64,000 bases of DNA from Dolichospermum sp. DET69. Its GTDB lineage: Bacteria; Cyanobacteriota; Cyanobacteriia; Cyanobacteriales; Nostocaceae. The stretch lies in the NCBI GenBank assembly GCA_017355425.1, contig CP070233.1, positions 598,501-662,500 on the forward strand, in the 5' to 3' direction. Positions 51,860-60,858 of the stretch are shown here, piece after piece; the stretch's first letter is position 1, and each line of letters opens with the position of its first letter. The position numbers and the translations under genes are program-made. Under the pieces are notes generated by a model, which ran no database searches, was not told where the DNA came from, and was given only the letters and a program-made list of their open reading frames with translations.

Positions 51860-52235
51860 GATTAACTTTGTATGAATCAAACATAGAATCTCGACTAATA
51901 ATAGGGATATTTTTGACCATAGCTTGTGCTATTAATAATCTATCAAAGGGGTCATTATGATGAAAAGGCAAGCTAGAAACTGCTTGTAAATGACTTAGTT
52001 GAATATATAGGATTTTAAAATCAGCAAATTGGATTTTTTGTTGAATATAATCATCTATAGGTACAGACAAATTCAGCCTACCTTTACTTTGCTTAATTGC
52101 CATTTCCCAAACACTAGCAATACTTATATATTTGAGATTATTGGTATCTTCAATTAATTCTCTAGCAGTTATACTAATATTTTCATTGCCTGAGAAAAAC
52201 CATAAAAGTGTATGAGTATCTAATAAAACTTGCAT
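51849..52235 (-). CDS. vapC: Type II toxin VapC, PIN-domain RNase
   Basis: A 128-residue PIN domain: first Asp in VLLDTHTLLWF, Glu in SVWEMAIKQ, and the Asp pair in HHNDPFDRLLIAQAM and ISRDSMF. This LDTHTLLW form is typical of plasmid and cyanobacterial VapC toxins, which cut specific RNAs. Its antitoxin gene ends 2 bp upstream, so they form a standard module. Convergent with, and slightly overlapping, the broken RelE-like gene. Confidence 0.88.
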   Translation of the reverse strand: MQVLLDTHTLLWFFSGNENISITARELIEDTNNLKYISIASVWEMAIKQSKGRLNLSVPIDDYIQQKIQFADFKILYIQLSHLQAVSSLPFHHNDPFDRLLIAQAMVKNIPIISRDSMFDSYKVNLIW

Positions 52236-52237
52236 GG

Positions 52238-52459
52238 TTAATCTTCAAATTCTTCTAATGGGGCATCAAAATTATCAGCAATAGAAATGATATCTTTATC
52301 TGTACCAAATAAAGGAGGACGTTGAGATTTAGATTTAAGTGCTGTTAATTTTAATAAAGGTTGGTGGTTTTCGGTAATAATAATTTCTTCTCCATTTAAT
52401 GCTAAATGGAATAATTCTGATATTTGGTTAATTGCCTGTGTGATTTCTATGGAAGACAT
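52238..52459 (-). CDS. Antitoxin of the Phd/YefM (VapB-like) type
   Basis: A 73-residue protein starting SSIEITQAINQISELFHLALNGEEIIIT, the DNA-binding fold of Phd/YefM antitoxins, followed by an acidic toxin-binding tail (GTDKDIISIADNFDAPLEEFED). It sits directly upstream of vapC with a 2-bp gap and should neutralise it and repress the operon. Confidence 0.85.
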   Translation of the reverse strand: MSSIEITQAINQISELFHLALNGEEIIITENHQPLLKLTALKSKSQRPPLFGTDKDIISIADNFDAPLEEFED

Positions 52460-52525
52460 AGTAAGCGATTTTCATGAAATTTTGTAATTTTGATATGATT
52501 ATAGCATTTTTTATGCAAAAATAAC

Positions 52526-52660
52526 GTAGGGGTTTAGCATTGCTCATTGGTGTTAATTTAATCTGAAATCATTAATAAATGATGAATAAAAAACGCCAAT
52601 AAGAGAAATATCATAAATGTTGGGTTATGGCTAACGCCTCCCGTCAGGGATACGTTACCT
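52526..52660. repeat. Two dispersed repeats upstream of the VapC module
   Basis: 52526-52566 holds gtaggggtttagcattgctc with attggtgttaattta, the fullest copy of the cattggtgtcaactta repeat. 52624-52660 is a short dispersed repeat (atggctaacgcctcccgtca, then gggatacgttacc). No gene is seen between 52460 and 52682. Confidence 0.65.
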
Positions 52661-52682
52661 CAACCCAACCTACTTAACTAAA

Positions 52683-52901
52683 TTAATTAAATAAGTTAAG
52701 TCCATAGTGAATCAAACTTTCAAGAGCAGCTTTCCCCAGTCCTATACCAATACCTTCAGCCAATTTCAGACATAAATCACGTACAAATTTCCTTAAAGAT
52801 GCCTCTCCTTTATGTTTAGTTTTTAGTGTAGCAGCGTCCATAGCTTTAATTTCTGCGATTAGTTTATCTCTAATTTTAGCTATTTCTTGGGAATCATCCA
52901 T
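52683..52901 (-). CDS. Small protein downstream of a GTPase, unknown
   Basis: A 72-residue helical protein (IRDKLIAEIKAMDAATLKTK, then LRKFVRDLCLKLAEGIGIGLGKAALESLIHYGL). The C-terminal half is amphipathic with small residues, which could associate with membranes or with the GTPase. It lies 33 bp downstream of the GTPase gene on the same strand, with a good ribosome site (aggagatgg). Function unknown. Confidence 0.55.
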   Translation of the reverse strand: MDDSQEIAKIRDKLIAEIKAMDAATLKTKHKGEASLRKFVRDLCLKLAEGIGIGLGKAALESLIHYGLNLFN

Positions 52902-52934
52902 AATTATCCATCTCCTAGTTATAGGCTAAATTAA

Positions 52935-53757
52935 TTAGTTATTTTCTTTTTGTTTTAACCAAGCTAAAAATGCTTCTTTGTTATTTGCAAATTTAGCAAA
53001 ATCTTCGTCTGACATACTGTTTACAACATCGGAAATTTTTGATGATTGCACTTGTTGATTAATAAATTTTTGCGGTATTTTATCTGGAGGTAGTAATTTA
53101 GGATCAACTAATTCTAAAAAATCAGCCAAAGATTTACGAGAAGCAACTACCCATTGTCTTTCTGCGGGTACAGCATCCATAATTGCATCAAATAGTTGAG
53201 GTAATTTATATCTTTTGTTTGCAGAATAACCTACAATTATTCCTTTCCAATTTGGTAGGACTTCTCGAATTTTATTTTCCACATCCTTAATTCTACCATT
53301 GATGTTTTCTTCTTGTTCATCACTTGGTATATTTGCCGAAGGATGCCAATCTCCAGGATGCACTAAATCCACTTTATTTAAAGCAATTACCATTCTTTCT
53401 AATAATCTTGGATCAAGAAATTTAAGGTCAGTTTCTAAATACTGTTGTACTGAAGCGATCGCTCTACCTTGTGCATCCAAAATCCACAAAGCAACATCAA
53501 CATCTTTTAACACTTCCTCATAAAGAGCAATATGTTCTTTCTGCTTTAAACGACTTTCTCCCAATCCTGGCATATCATAGAAAATTAATGACCCTTGTGT
53601 ACCCTGAACTTCACTCAAAGGGATTTCTATTAAATTAGGAGCTTGAGTACAAGCTTCCGTATGACTGACTTCTACACCTGCATTAAATAGTGCATTCAGT
53701 GTAGATGATTTTCCTACTCCTGTTTCACCAATAAAAGCAACCCGAGGAGGTGGAGTT
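52935..53757 (-). pseudogene. 5'-truncated TRAFAC GTPase (Era/dynamin-like)
   Basis: GTPase motifs are all visible: P-loop FIGETGVGKSSTLNALF (G1), DMPGLGES (G3) and ALNKVDL (G4), with a ~100-residue C-terminal extension. The frame containing the P-loop runs upstream to a rearrangement point near 53757 (ITPPPRVAF) and meets a TAA 27 bp beyond without any good start codon. A start inside (TTG at 53618) would lose the P-loop. I therefore read it as having lost its first residues. The upstream sequence belongs to the opposite-strand STAND gene, also truncated. Confidence 0.65.
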
Positions 53758-54943
53758 ATATAAAATCCTAGGAAAAGAATTAGGTGAAGATGTTACTAAA
53801 TCTAATTTTTGTTGGTCAATAGAAAGAATAGCAAATTCATTTAATCAGCAAATCCTGGGAATAGGAATAAAAAATCATGTTAATTGGTGTCCTAACAATA
53901 CAGATACTCAAAAACAAGCAATTACTGATGAAGTTAAAATTAAACAAAAAACATCTTATATTAACCTCAAACAATCTCCAAAAATAACCCATTTTCTCGG
54001 ACGAACCTACGAACTATCAACTCTATCCAAATGGATAGAAAATCCCAATATTCGCTTAATCTCAATCTTAGGAATTTCCGGTATTGGTAAAAGTACATTA
54101 GTGAAACACTTTCTTGATACTCACACAATACCATTTGATGCAATTATCTGGAAAAATATTAAATTATCTAATTCTTTAAATTCTATCCTAATAGAAATTC
54201 TCACTGAATTAAACGTAAACACTCAAGATATAAATACTAATAACTTATTAAATCAATGCTTACAATTATTTAATCAAAAACGCTGCTTAATTATTCTCGA
54301 TAACCTAGAAGAAATATTTACCCCTCAACAATTTGCAGGACAATATAAACCAGAACACCAAGATTATCAAACCTTCCTCCAAATGATCACAGAAATTGAA
54401 CATCAAAGCTGTTTAATTCTCATCAGTCAAGAAAAATGCCAAGAAATGATTTCTTTAGATAGTGAACTTTACCCAATTCATTGTTTGGAACTATCAGGAT
54501 TAGATAATTCAGCTACAGAAATATTAAAAAATCAAAGATTAAAAAATGAGGAAACTTGGTTAGACTTAATTAACTTATATGAAAGTCATCCTAGACATTT
54601 ACAGTATATCAGCATCTTAATTAAAGAAGTATTTCAGGGAGAAGTTTCAGAATTTATCAAAGAAAATAATTTGATATTAACAGAAGATTTCAAATCTCTG
54701 TTTGATTCAATATGGATAAGATTATCTAACATTGAAAAAGAAATATTATTAAAAATCAGTCAACATGATCAACCCATATCTAGAGATGAGATAAAACAGT
54801 CTTTATCATTGTCATCAATGGATATAATTAACGGCTTACAATCATTAACAAGAAGATTTCTATTAACAAAATTAGAAAGTGATCAAAAACTATATACTCT
54901 CTCTGCTGTTTTTAGAGAATATCTAAGAATTTATCATCAGTAA
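53750..54943 (+). pseudogene. 5'-truncated NB-ARC/STAND ATPase
   Basis: The 397-residue open frame begins in the middle of the N-terminal winged-helix-like segment (ELYKILGKELGEDVTKSNFCWSIERI, normally preceded by ~60 residues in Nostocales homologues as I recall them). Then come the ATPase parts: HFLGRTYELSTLSKWI, Walker A ILGISGIGKSTLVKHF, Walker B RCLIILDNLEEIF and a winged helix near the C-terminus. No sensor repeats (WD40, TPR) follow. The only start is a GTG at the junction with the GTPase gene. Probably not functional. Confidence 0.6.
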
Positions 54944-55041
54944 TCAGACTCATTTCTTCTCAAAGTTTGAGTACATTCAAAGAATTAATTTCAATAACTG
55001 GTTAAACTAGAATTTACAACCTGAATACAGGAAAACCCATC

Positions 55042-55752
55042 ATGATCATTGCTACCCAAGCATACCAAATCACTTGGGAAAAACTACCCGATGATTACAT
55101 TCTCCCAGATGATCCAGTGGACAACATCTACCAACCAGCCCAAGCCGCAGCCCTGACTGAAAGCCTGCAACTAGCAGGTAAACTTCCCTCCAATTGCCTC
55201 ACACCGACTAACTACGGTATCTGTGCCACCGTAAATGGCAAATTTGTCATTAAAGCTCCTGATTGGGCTTATATACCGGAAATTCGGGCAACTAAAAAAG
55301 AAGTTTTTCGTAGTTATACACCCCAACTACAGGGAGATATTCCGGTTATCGTGATGGAATTTATTTCTGATACAGACGGAACAGAATATTCCATTAAACC
55401 AACTTATCCTCCAGGAAAATGGTTTTTCTATGAAAAAATCTTAAAAGTACCCAATTACGCTATTTTTGAACCAGATAGCGGCATTTTAGAATTTTATCAG
55501 CTAAATTTCAATACAGGTTTGTACACTTTGCAAAACCCTAATGAAAACCAACATTACTGGATAGAAGAAATGAACCTTTTCCTGGGACTGTGGGAAGGAA
55601 CAAGGGAAAACCTAACTAGTAAATGGTTAAGATGGTGGGATGAACAAGGTAACTTATTATTATGGGGTTCAGAATTAATCAGCCAAGAACGACAACGGGC
55701 TGAAAAACTAGCTGCACAACTACGAGCATTAGGAATTGAACCAGAAAACTAA
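55042..55752 (+). CDS. Uma2 family protein with C-terminal coiled coil
   Basis: A 236-residue Uma2-type protein of the longer subgroup: APDWAYIPEIRATKKEVFRSY, QGDIPVIVMEFISDTDGTEYS, KWFFYEKILKVPNYAIFEP and a strand-rich middle, ending in a coiled coil (SQERQRAEKLAAQLRALGIEPE), a common feature in this subgroup. The start ATG follows aggaaaaccc. Biological role unknown. Confidence 0.82.
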   Translation: MIIATQAYQITWEKLPDDYILPDDPVDNIYQPAQAAALTESLQLAGKLPSNCLTPTNYGICATVNGKFVIKAPDWAYIPEIRATKKEVFRSYTPQLQGDIPVIVMEFISDTDGTEYSIKPTYPPGKWFFYEKILKVPNYAIFEPDSGILEFYQLNFNTGLYTLQNPNENQHYWIEEMNLFLGLWEGTRENLTSKWLRWWDEQGNLLLWGSELISQERQRAEKLAAQLRALGIEPEN

Positions 55753-55785
55753 ACGTAGGGTGGGCATTGCCCACCTTATAATTAT

Positions 55786-56181
55786 TTAACCACCAATCAC
55801 CGCAATACAATCAATTTCTACCAACACATTTTTAGGCAAACGCGACACCTCCACACAAGCACGCGCTGGGGCTGTATCTTCGGAAAAATATTTTGCATAA
55901 ACCGCATTTACAGCGGCAAAATCATTCATATCAGCTAAAAATACACCTGTTTTGACAACATCTGCAAAAGTCGCACCGGCTTCTGTCAGAATAGCTTCAA
56001 TATTTCTCATCACTTGCTCAGTTTGTTTAACTACATCTTCTGTGTAAACAACATCACCCAAACGCGGATCTATGGCAATTTGTCCAGCCACAAACAACAT
56101 TTGTCCAGAAGCGAGAATTGCTTGATTGTAGGGGCCAACTGGTGCGGGGGCTTTATCGGTACGGATTACTTGACGAGTCAT
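55786..56181 (-). CDS. RidA family reactive enamine/imine deaminase
   Basis: A 131-residue RidA (YjgF/YER057c) protein that hydrolyses reactive 2-aminoacrylate and related enamines. The family signature is near the C-terminus: ARACVEVSRLPKNVLVEIDCIA with the substrate Arg; the start RQVIRTDKAPAPVGPYNQAI is typical. The ATG at 56181 has aagaga upstream and gives normal length. The frame also continues upstream without a stop into a pentapeptide-repeat sequence, so a read-through fusion is possible on paper. Confidence 0.88.
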   Translation of the reverse strand: MTRQVIRTDKAPAPVGPYNQAILASGQMLFVAGQIAIDPRLGDVVYTEDVVKQTEQVMRNIEAILTEAGATFADVVKTGVFLADMNDFAAVNAVYAKYFSEDTAPARACVEVSRLPKNVLVEIDCIAVIGG

Positions 56182-56838
56182 AATATTAATCTCTTTTGGC
56201 TGGTTTGCTAATGGTGTTTCTGGTTTACCGAAATCTAAATCAGTAGATGTTTGATAAACTTCTCCATCTGGCATTATCGCACCTGTGAGGTCAGCATTTT
56301 TAAAGGTTGCACCATAAATATTTGCACCTTTTAAATCTGCTTTTCTTAAATTTGCATCATTGAGATTTGCTTTCATTAAATCTGTTTTTTGCAAATCTGC
56401 TCTTTCTAAATTTGTCCCTTGTAAATTGGCTTTTCGGAAATTTACACTGTTGAGATTTGCTGCACCTAAATCAGCATTAGCAAGATTTATACCTGATAAA
56501 TCTTTATTTGGTAGATTAACACCTCAAATCTTTGAACCTTGAAAATTTGTATTTTTGATTGTGATATTAGCTAAGTTATTAGCTTGACTTAAATCACAAT
56601 CATTCAAGTTAGCTTTAGTGAAATTTGCAGAATTCAGGTTAGTTTTGGCAAGGTTTGCATCTATCAAAGAAGCTTCAGTGAAATTTGCAGATTGTAGAGT
56701 AGCATCTTTTAAGTTAGCGCTATCCAAGTTAGCATTACTGAAATTTGCATTATCTAAGTTTGCTTTCCCCAAATTAGCACCACTCAAATCAGCCCAAGTT
56801 AAATTTATTTTCTTACCCCAACCTCGGACGAATCCCAT
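56182..56838 (-). pseudogene. Pentapeptide-repeat gene broken by an in-frame TGA
   Basis: About 35 A(D/N)LXX pentapeptide units (for example ANLGKANLDNANFSNANLDS) form a beta-helix-type protein. A TGA at 56524-56526 interrupts the frame between GSKI and GVNLPNKDL; the repeat pattern is in register on both sides, so a sense codon (probably CGA) has become a stop. No stop separates the last repeats from RidA. The likely start is the ATG at 56838, overlapping the NUDIX gene's 3' end by 26 bp. Confidence 0.7.
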
Positions 56839-57244
56839 AATGCCGATATTGCCAATAATCCCGTAAAATCCGGTCATGATCAAAACACAAATTACCAGGA
56901 ACAGACCAAGGCTCAAAAATACCCACATTCTTAGCATCATCACCCGCCAAAGGTTCACCTGTAGCTGTTGCTAAAAACACAATACTAATAGTATGCTTAC
57001 GAGGGTCACGACTGGGATCAGAATAAACTAATAACTGTTCGATTAACTCTATTTTTAAACCTATTTCCTCTTCTGCTTCCCTAATTGCCGCCTTTTCCAC
57101 CGATTCACCATAATCCACAAAACCACCGGGAAGCGCCCAGCCTAAAGGCTCATTATGCCTTTCAATGAGAATAATAGGACGATGAGGTTTATCAATTAAT
57201 TCAATAATAATATCAACGGTAGGTGCAGGATTTCTGTAAGTCAT
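56813..57244 (-). CDS. NUDIX hydrolase
   Basis: A 143-residue NUDIX protein. The catalytic box GGFVDYGESVEKAAIREAEEEIGLKI matches the GX5EX7REUXEEXGU pattern in full. The substrate (ADP-ribose, nucleotide or other pyrophosphate) cannot be told. N-terminal TVDIIIELIDKPHRPIILIERHNEPLGWALP is typical of the ADP-ribose pyrophosphatase-like group. The pentapeptide-repeat gene begins inside its last codons, suggesting an operon with RidA. Confidence 0.9.
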   Translation of the reverse strand: MTYRNPAPTVDIIIELIDKPHRPIILIERHNEPLGWALPGGFVDYGESVEKAAIREAEEEIGLKIELIEQLLVYSDPSRDPRKHTISIVFLATATGEPLAGDDAKNVGIFEPWSVPGNLCFDHDRILRDYWQYRHYGIRPRLG

Positions 57245-57268
57245 GGTTTAGTTATTGTTAAGGATTAT

Positions 57269-57301
57269 AGATCCCCGACTTCTCAAAGAAGTCGGGGATC
57301 T
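57269..57301. repeat. Palindrome agatccccgacttct
   Basis: Perfect inverted repeat agatccccgacttct / agaagtcggggatct with a tiny loop (caa), related to the two longer copies at 30076-30230. It lies between the divergent NUDIX and malQ genes. Confidence 0.75.
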
Positions 57302-57391
57302 GGGGATCATTGTGGTCAAGACTGACTAGTCCATGATAAATTCGATGCGTGCCTTATAAGCAATTACGTTTTCCTATATTTCAGGTTAAAT

Positions 57392-58894
57392 ATGCCTTTT
57401 CCTAGATCAAGTGGTATTTTACTGCATCCTAGTTCTTTCCCCAGTCGTTTTGGTATTGGGGATTTAGGTTCGGAAGCTTATCGGTTTATTGATTTTCTCA
57501 AAAATAGTCATCAGCAATATTGGCAAGTTTTACCGCTTGGTCCGACTGGTTACGGTAATTCTCCTTATATGTGTTATTCCGCAATGGCAGGAAATTACTT
57601 TTTAATTAGTCCCGAAAAGTTACTGGAAGAGGGTTTGTTAGTTGAGGAAGATTTGGCAGATTTACCAGATTTTTCGGGAGATAAAGTTGATTTTAACGAA
57701 GTTATCCCTATTAAGGTTGATCTCCTCATTAAAGCTTGTGAGGATTTTAAAACTAAGGCTAATTCAACCCAAAAACAGGCTTTTGCTAAGTTTTGTGTTG
57801 ATAAAGGCTATTGGTTAAATAATTACGCGCTGTTCATGGCGATTAAAGATACTCAAAAGGGTGAAAGCTGGCATAATTGGCAACCAGAATTGGCAAAGCG
57901 TGAACCAGCAGCAATAGCCAAAATTACCCAAGAGTTAGAACAGGAGATTTTTTATTACAAGTTCATTCAATATGAGTTCTTTCGGCAGTGGTCAGAACTC
58001 AAAAATTATGCTAATGAAAACGGTGTAGATATTATTGGTGATATTCCCATTTACGTATCCCATGATAGTGCTGATGTCTGGGCGAATCCTGAGATTTTCG
58101 CTTTAGACGCAGAAACAGGAGAAGTGGCTTTAATGGCGGGTGTACCACCGGATTATTTTAGTGCCACAGGTCAATTATGGGGTAATCCTGTTTATAACTG
58201 GGAAGAATTGCAAAAACAAGACTTTAAATGGTGGATATTACGCTTTGAGGCGATGCTGGATTATGTAGATATAATTCGCATTGATCATTTCCGGGGTTTT
58301 GAGGCTTATTGGGCTGTACCCCAAGGAGAAACCACTGCTATGAATGGGGAATGGATAGAAGCCCCTGGTGTGGCTTTGTTTGAAACTATTAGAAAGCAGT
58401 TAGGTAAGTTACCCGTTTTGGCGGAAGATTTGGGGATTATTACTCCAGAGGTGGAAGCACTGCGAGATCAGTTTGAGTTTCCAGGAATGAAGGTATTACA
58501 GTTTGCTTTTGGTTCTGATCCCGGTAATCCGTTTTTACCGTTTAACTACACTCGAAATGCCGTAGTTTATACTGGTACTCATGACAATGATACGACTATA
58601 GGCTGGTTTAACACTGGAAATGATTACGAAAAGCAAAATTTATTGTTGTATTTGGGTTGTATCAGTCCCGATGGTATACACTGGGATTTAATTAGATTAG
58701 CTTTAAGTTCTATCGCCAATCAAGCGATTATACCTTTGCAGGATGTATTAGGTCTGGGTACTGATGCGCGGATGAATTTTCCGAGTACAGCAGAGGGAAA
58801 TTGGGGATGGCGTTACCAAGCAGGTGTATTAACGCCAGAATTAAGCGATCGCTTAAAAACCCTCACTCTCCGTTATGGACGCGCCCATAGATAA
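57392..58894 (+). CDS. malQ: 4-alpha-glucanotransferase (amylomaltase)
   Basis: Transfers alpha-1,4-glucan chains between maltooligosaccharides in glycogen metabolism (GH77). In 500 residues: RSSGILLHPSSFPSRFGIGDLG, YWQVLPLGPTGYGNSPY, IIGDIPIYVSHDSADVWANP, nucleophile Asp in IIRIDHFRGFEAYW, acid/base Glu in PVLAEDLGIITPEV and transition-state Asp in YTGTHDNDTTIGW. Length and motifs are complete. Single gene; downstream is a heptamer repeat array. Confidence 0.96.
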   Translation: MPFPRSSGILLHPSSFPSRFGIGDLGSEAYRFIDFLKNSHQQYWQVLPLGPTGYGNSPYMCYSAMAGNYFLISPEKLLEEGLLVEEDLADLPDFSGDKVDFNEVIPIKVDLLIKACEDFKTKANSTQKQAFAKFCVDKGYWLNNYALFMAIKDTQKGESWHNWQPELAKREPAAIAKITQELEQEIFYYKFIQYEFFRQWSELKNYANENGVDIIGDIPIYVSHDSADVWANPEIFALDAETGEVALMAGVPPDYFSATGQLWGNPVYNWEELQKQDFKWWILRFEAMLDYVDIIRIDHFRGFEAYWAVPQGETTAMNGEWIEAPGVALFETIRKQLGKLPVLAEDLGIITPEVEALRDQFEFPGMKVLQFAFGSDPGNPFLPFNYTRNAVVYTGTHDNDTTIGWFNTGNDYEKQNLLLYLGCISPDGIHWDLIRLALSSIANQAIIPLQDVLGLGTDARMNFPSTAEGNWGWRYQAGVLTPELSDRLKTLTLRYGRAHR

Positions 58895-59008
58895 GCGTAA
58901 GTTAGACAATTCTCAATTAATACTGTTTGGTTAAAAACAGTAGCTGAGAATTCTAACTAAGATAGTGAAAAGGAGGAAGGGGAGAAAAGATAATTCCAAT
59001 TCCTCCTA

Positions 59009-59150
59009 ACAACTGACCAATGACAACTGACAACTGACAACTGACAACTGACCACTGACAACTGACAACTGACAACTGACAACTGACAACTGACCACTGA
59101 CCACTGACAACTGACCACTGACCACTGACCACTGACCACTGACCACTAAC
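59009..59150. repeat. Heptamer tandem array (caactga with accactga variants)
   Basis: About 20 copies of a 7-bp unit, mixed between caactga and ccactga, end 3 bp before the stop of the minus-strand RodZ-like gene. It resembles the array at 24673-25244 but is shorter and imperfect, so older or less recently homogenised. Confidence 0.88.
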
Positions 59151-59152
59151 TA

Positions 59153-59926
59153 TTAGTTTGGTTTAGCAGCAATCTTGATTTCTTGAGTTTTCCCAAGTTC
59201 TCCCATTTCCTTTGCTTCCTGCTGATTCACGCTCATTAATACACCACCGGCATTATCAGTTTTTACTGTCAGTTGCTCAGTGGCTTTCCAAGTGCGACTA
59301 GAACCTTGTGGTAGAACTCCCTCAAAGGCGGTTTTACCATCCGTAACCACACTAATCCAAGATGAGGCTTTTAAAGTAACACCAATTTGTACGGATTGAT
59401 CCTCTTTCTTGCTGATTAATGTATTATTCGCTGTTTCTTGACCTGGTGTTTGGGTTAGAGTTTTTGGTTGAACTTGGCGGTTATTTGCCTGTAATGAGGC
59501 ATTATTCAATAACTGGGATAAACCATTCACAGAGGAGAAAATTAGGACAATGTAAAGCACATAAAGATGAATAGGACGTAATTGAGGAATAGATTGGCTT
59601 TTCCATTTGGATTGCACACCCACTGATTGAGAACCAATGGGGAAATGACTGGCAAATTCCCCTCCCTGAATTCCTAAAGCGTCTGCAAATTGTCTAATTA
59701 AGCCTTGAATATAGATTGGTTCTGGTAAGTCAGTTAAATTACCTTCTTCAATTGCTTGCAAAAGTCGTCGAGGAATTCTAGTGAATACTACTAACTCATC
59801 CAGAGTTAAACCCTTTTCCTGCCGTAGTGAAGCTAGTTGAGAGCCAAGTTGTCCTAACTTTTCGGCTTGATATTCCTGGATAGAAGGTTTGATTGGCTGT
59901 TCATCCTTCTTTCTGAACCATTTCAT
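59153..59926 (-). CDS. RodZ-like helix-turn-helix membrane protein
   Basis: A 257-residue RodZ family protein: cytoplasmic HTH (LGSQLASLRQEKGLTLDELVVFTRIPRRLLQAIEEGNLTDLPEP, IRQFADALG), one membrane span at about residues 122-138 (LYVLYIVLIFSSVNGLS), a Q/N-rich linker and a C-terminal DUF4115 domain (LKASSWISVVTDGKTAFEGVLPQGSSRTW). RodZ links MreB to the cell-wall machinery; whether this homologue does so is inference. It follows the pseudouridine synthase gene by 16 bp on the same strand. Confidence 0.87.
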   Translation of the reverse strand: MKWFRKKDEQPIKPSIQEYQAEKLGQLGSQLASLRQEKGLTLDELVVFTRIPRRLLQAIEEGNLTDLPEPIYIQGLIRQFADALGIQGGEFASHFPIGSQSVGVQSKWKSQSIPQLRPIHLYVLYIVLIFSSVNGLSQLLNNASLQANNRQVQPKTLTQTPGQETANNTLISKKEDQSVQIGVTLKASSWISVVTDGKTAFEGVLPQGSSRTWKATEQLTVKTDNAGGVLMSVNQQEAKEMGELGKTQEIKIAAKPN

Positions 59927-59942
59927 GTTTTTCCTTTACTCC

Positions 59943-60716
59943 TTAACTCGGCTTTGTCTTAATAGGTGTGCAACTTATCTGCTTATTTAAAAAACTAATC
60001 TCATCTGCACTGAGATGACGATATTTACCCGATGGCAAAAATGCTGTTGTTGACGTTTTTAATTGGATTGAACCAATGGCCGTCCGATGTAGCTTAATAA
60101 CTGGATATCCCAACTGTTCTGCTATTCGGCGAATTTGACGGTTTCGTCCTTCCTGTAAAACTATCTCTAAACAGCTTTGATCAATATAATTTTCAATCAA
60201 ACGCACTTGAGCAGGTCTTGTTATTCTTCCTTCCAGAACTATACCCTGACTCCACCTTTTGAGAACTGTTGCTGGGGGGTATCCTTGAACTACAACACGG
60301 TAGGTCTTGGAAATACTATGACTAGGATGAGTAAGTCCATAGGTCAGTTCCCCGTCATTGGTTAAAATCAATGCTCCTGTCGAGTCTACATCTAAACGGC
60401 CTACAGGGTGAATACCCCATCCTGCTCTTAATTCTGACGGTAGCAGATCTAAAACTGTTGGTCTTCCTTGGGGATCATGACAAGTAGAAACAACTCCTAC
60501 TGGTTTATGCAATAGTAAATATATTAGTGATGGACGTTGTTGGGCTATTACAGGTTGACCATCAATAGATATTTTGTCCTGGGAGGGATCAACTTTTTGA
60601 CCTAAGTGTGCTAATACCCCATTAACAGATACCCGTGATTGCCTAATCATTTCTTCAGCTTCACGACGTGAGGCAATACCCCATTGAGCTAAAATCTTTT
60701 GTAACCGTGCCTCCAT
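59943..60716 (-). CDS. RluB/RsuA-type pseudouridine synthase
   Basis: Converts specific rRNA uridines to pseudouridine. The 257-residue protein starts with an S4 RNA-binding domain (RLQKILAQWGIASRREAEEMIRQSRVSVNGV) and has the catalytic domain with Asp in GRLDVDSTGALILTNDG, then the GRNRQIRRIAEQLGYPV box. These mark the RsuA/RluB/RluE/RluF group; the exact rRNA site cannot be assigned. Upstream is a divergent DUF2993 gene. Confidence 0.92.
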   Translation of the reverse strand: MEARLQKILAQWGIASRREAEEMIRQSRVSVNGVLAHLGQKVDPSQDKISIDGQPVIAQQRPSLIYLLLHKPVGVVSTCHDPQGRPTVLDLLPSELRAGWGIHPVGRLDVDSTGALILTNDGELTYGLTHPSHSISKTYRVVVQGYPPATVLKRWSQGIVLEGRITRPAQVRLIENYIDQSCLEIVLQEGRNRQIRRIAEQLGYPVIKLHRTAIGSIQLKTSTTAFLPSGKYRHLSADEISFLNKQISCTPIKTKPS

Positions 60717-60858
60717 GTCTAAATTGTTAATTTTTTGCTGAATATTTTTATACTGTTAATGTTGGCGCTTTGTTGTTAACAAACTTCCATGTTAAAGTTA
60801 AGAATTGTTTAAGATGCTCAGTTTTTGAGCATATTTACATTGACACAACCGTCGAAAA

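Noticed and set aside
56839-56958. Hydrophobic N-terminus for the pentapeptide protein
   Set aside because: This stretch is an out-of-frame reading of the NUDIX C-terminus; the apparent membrane span is probably accidental.
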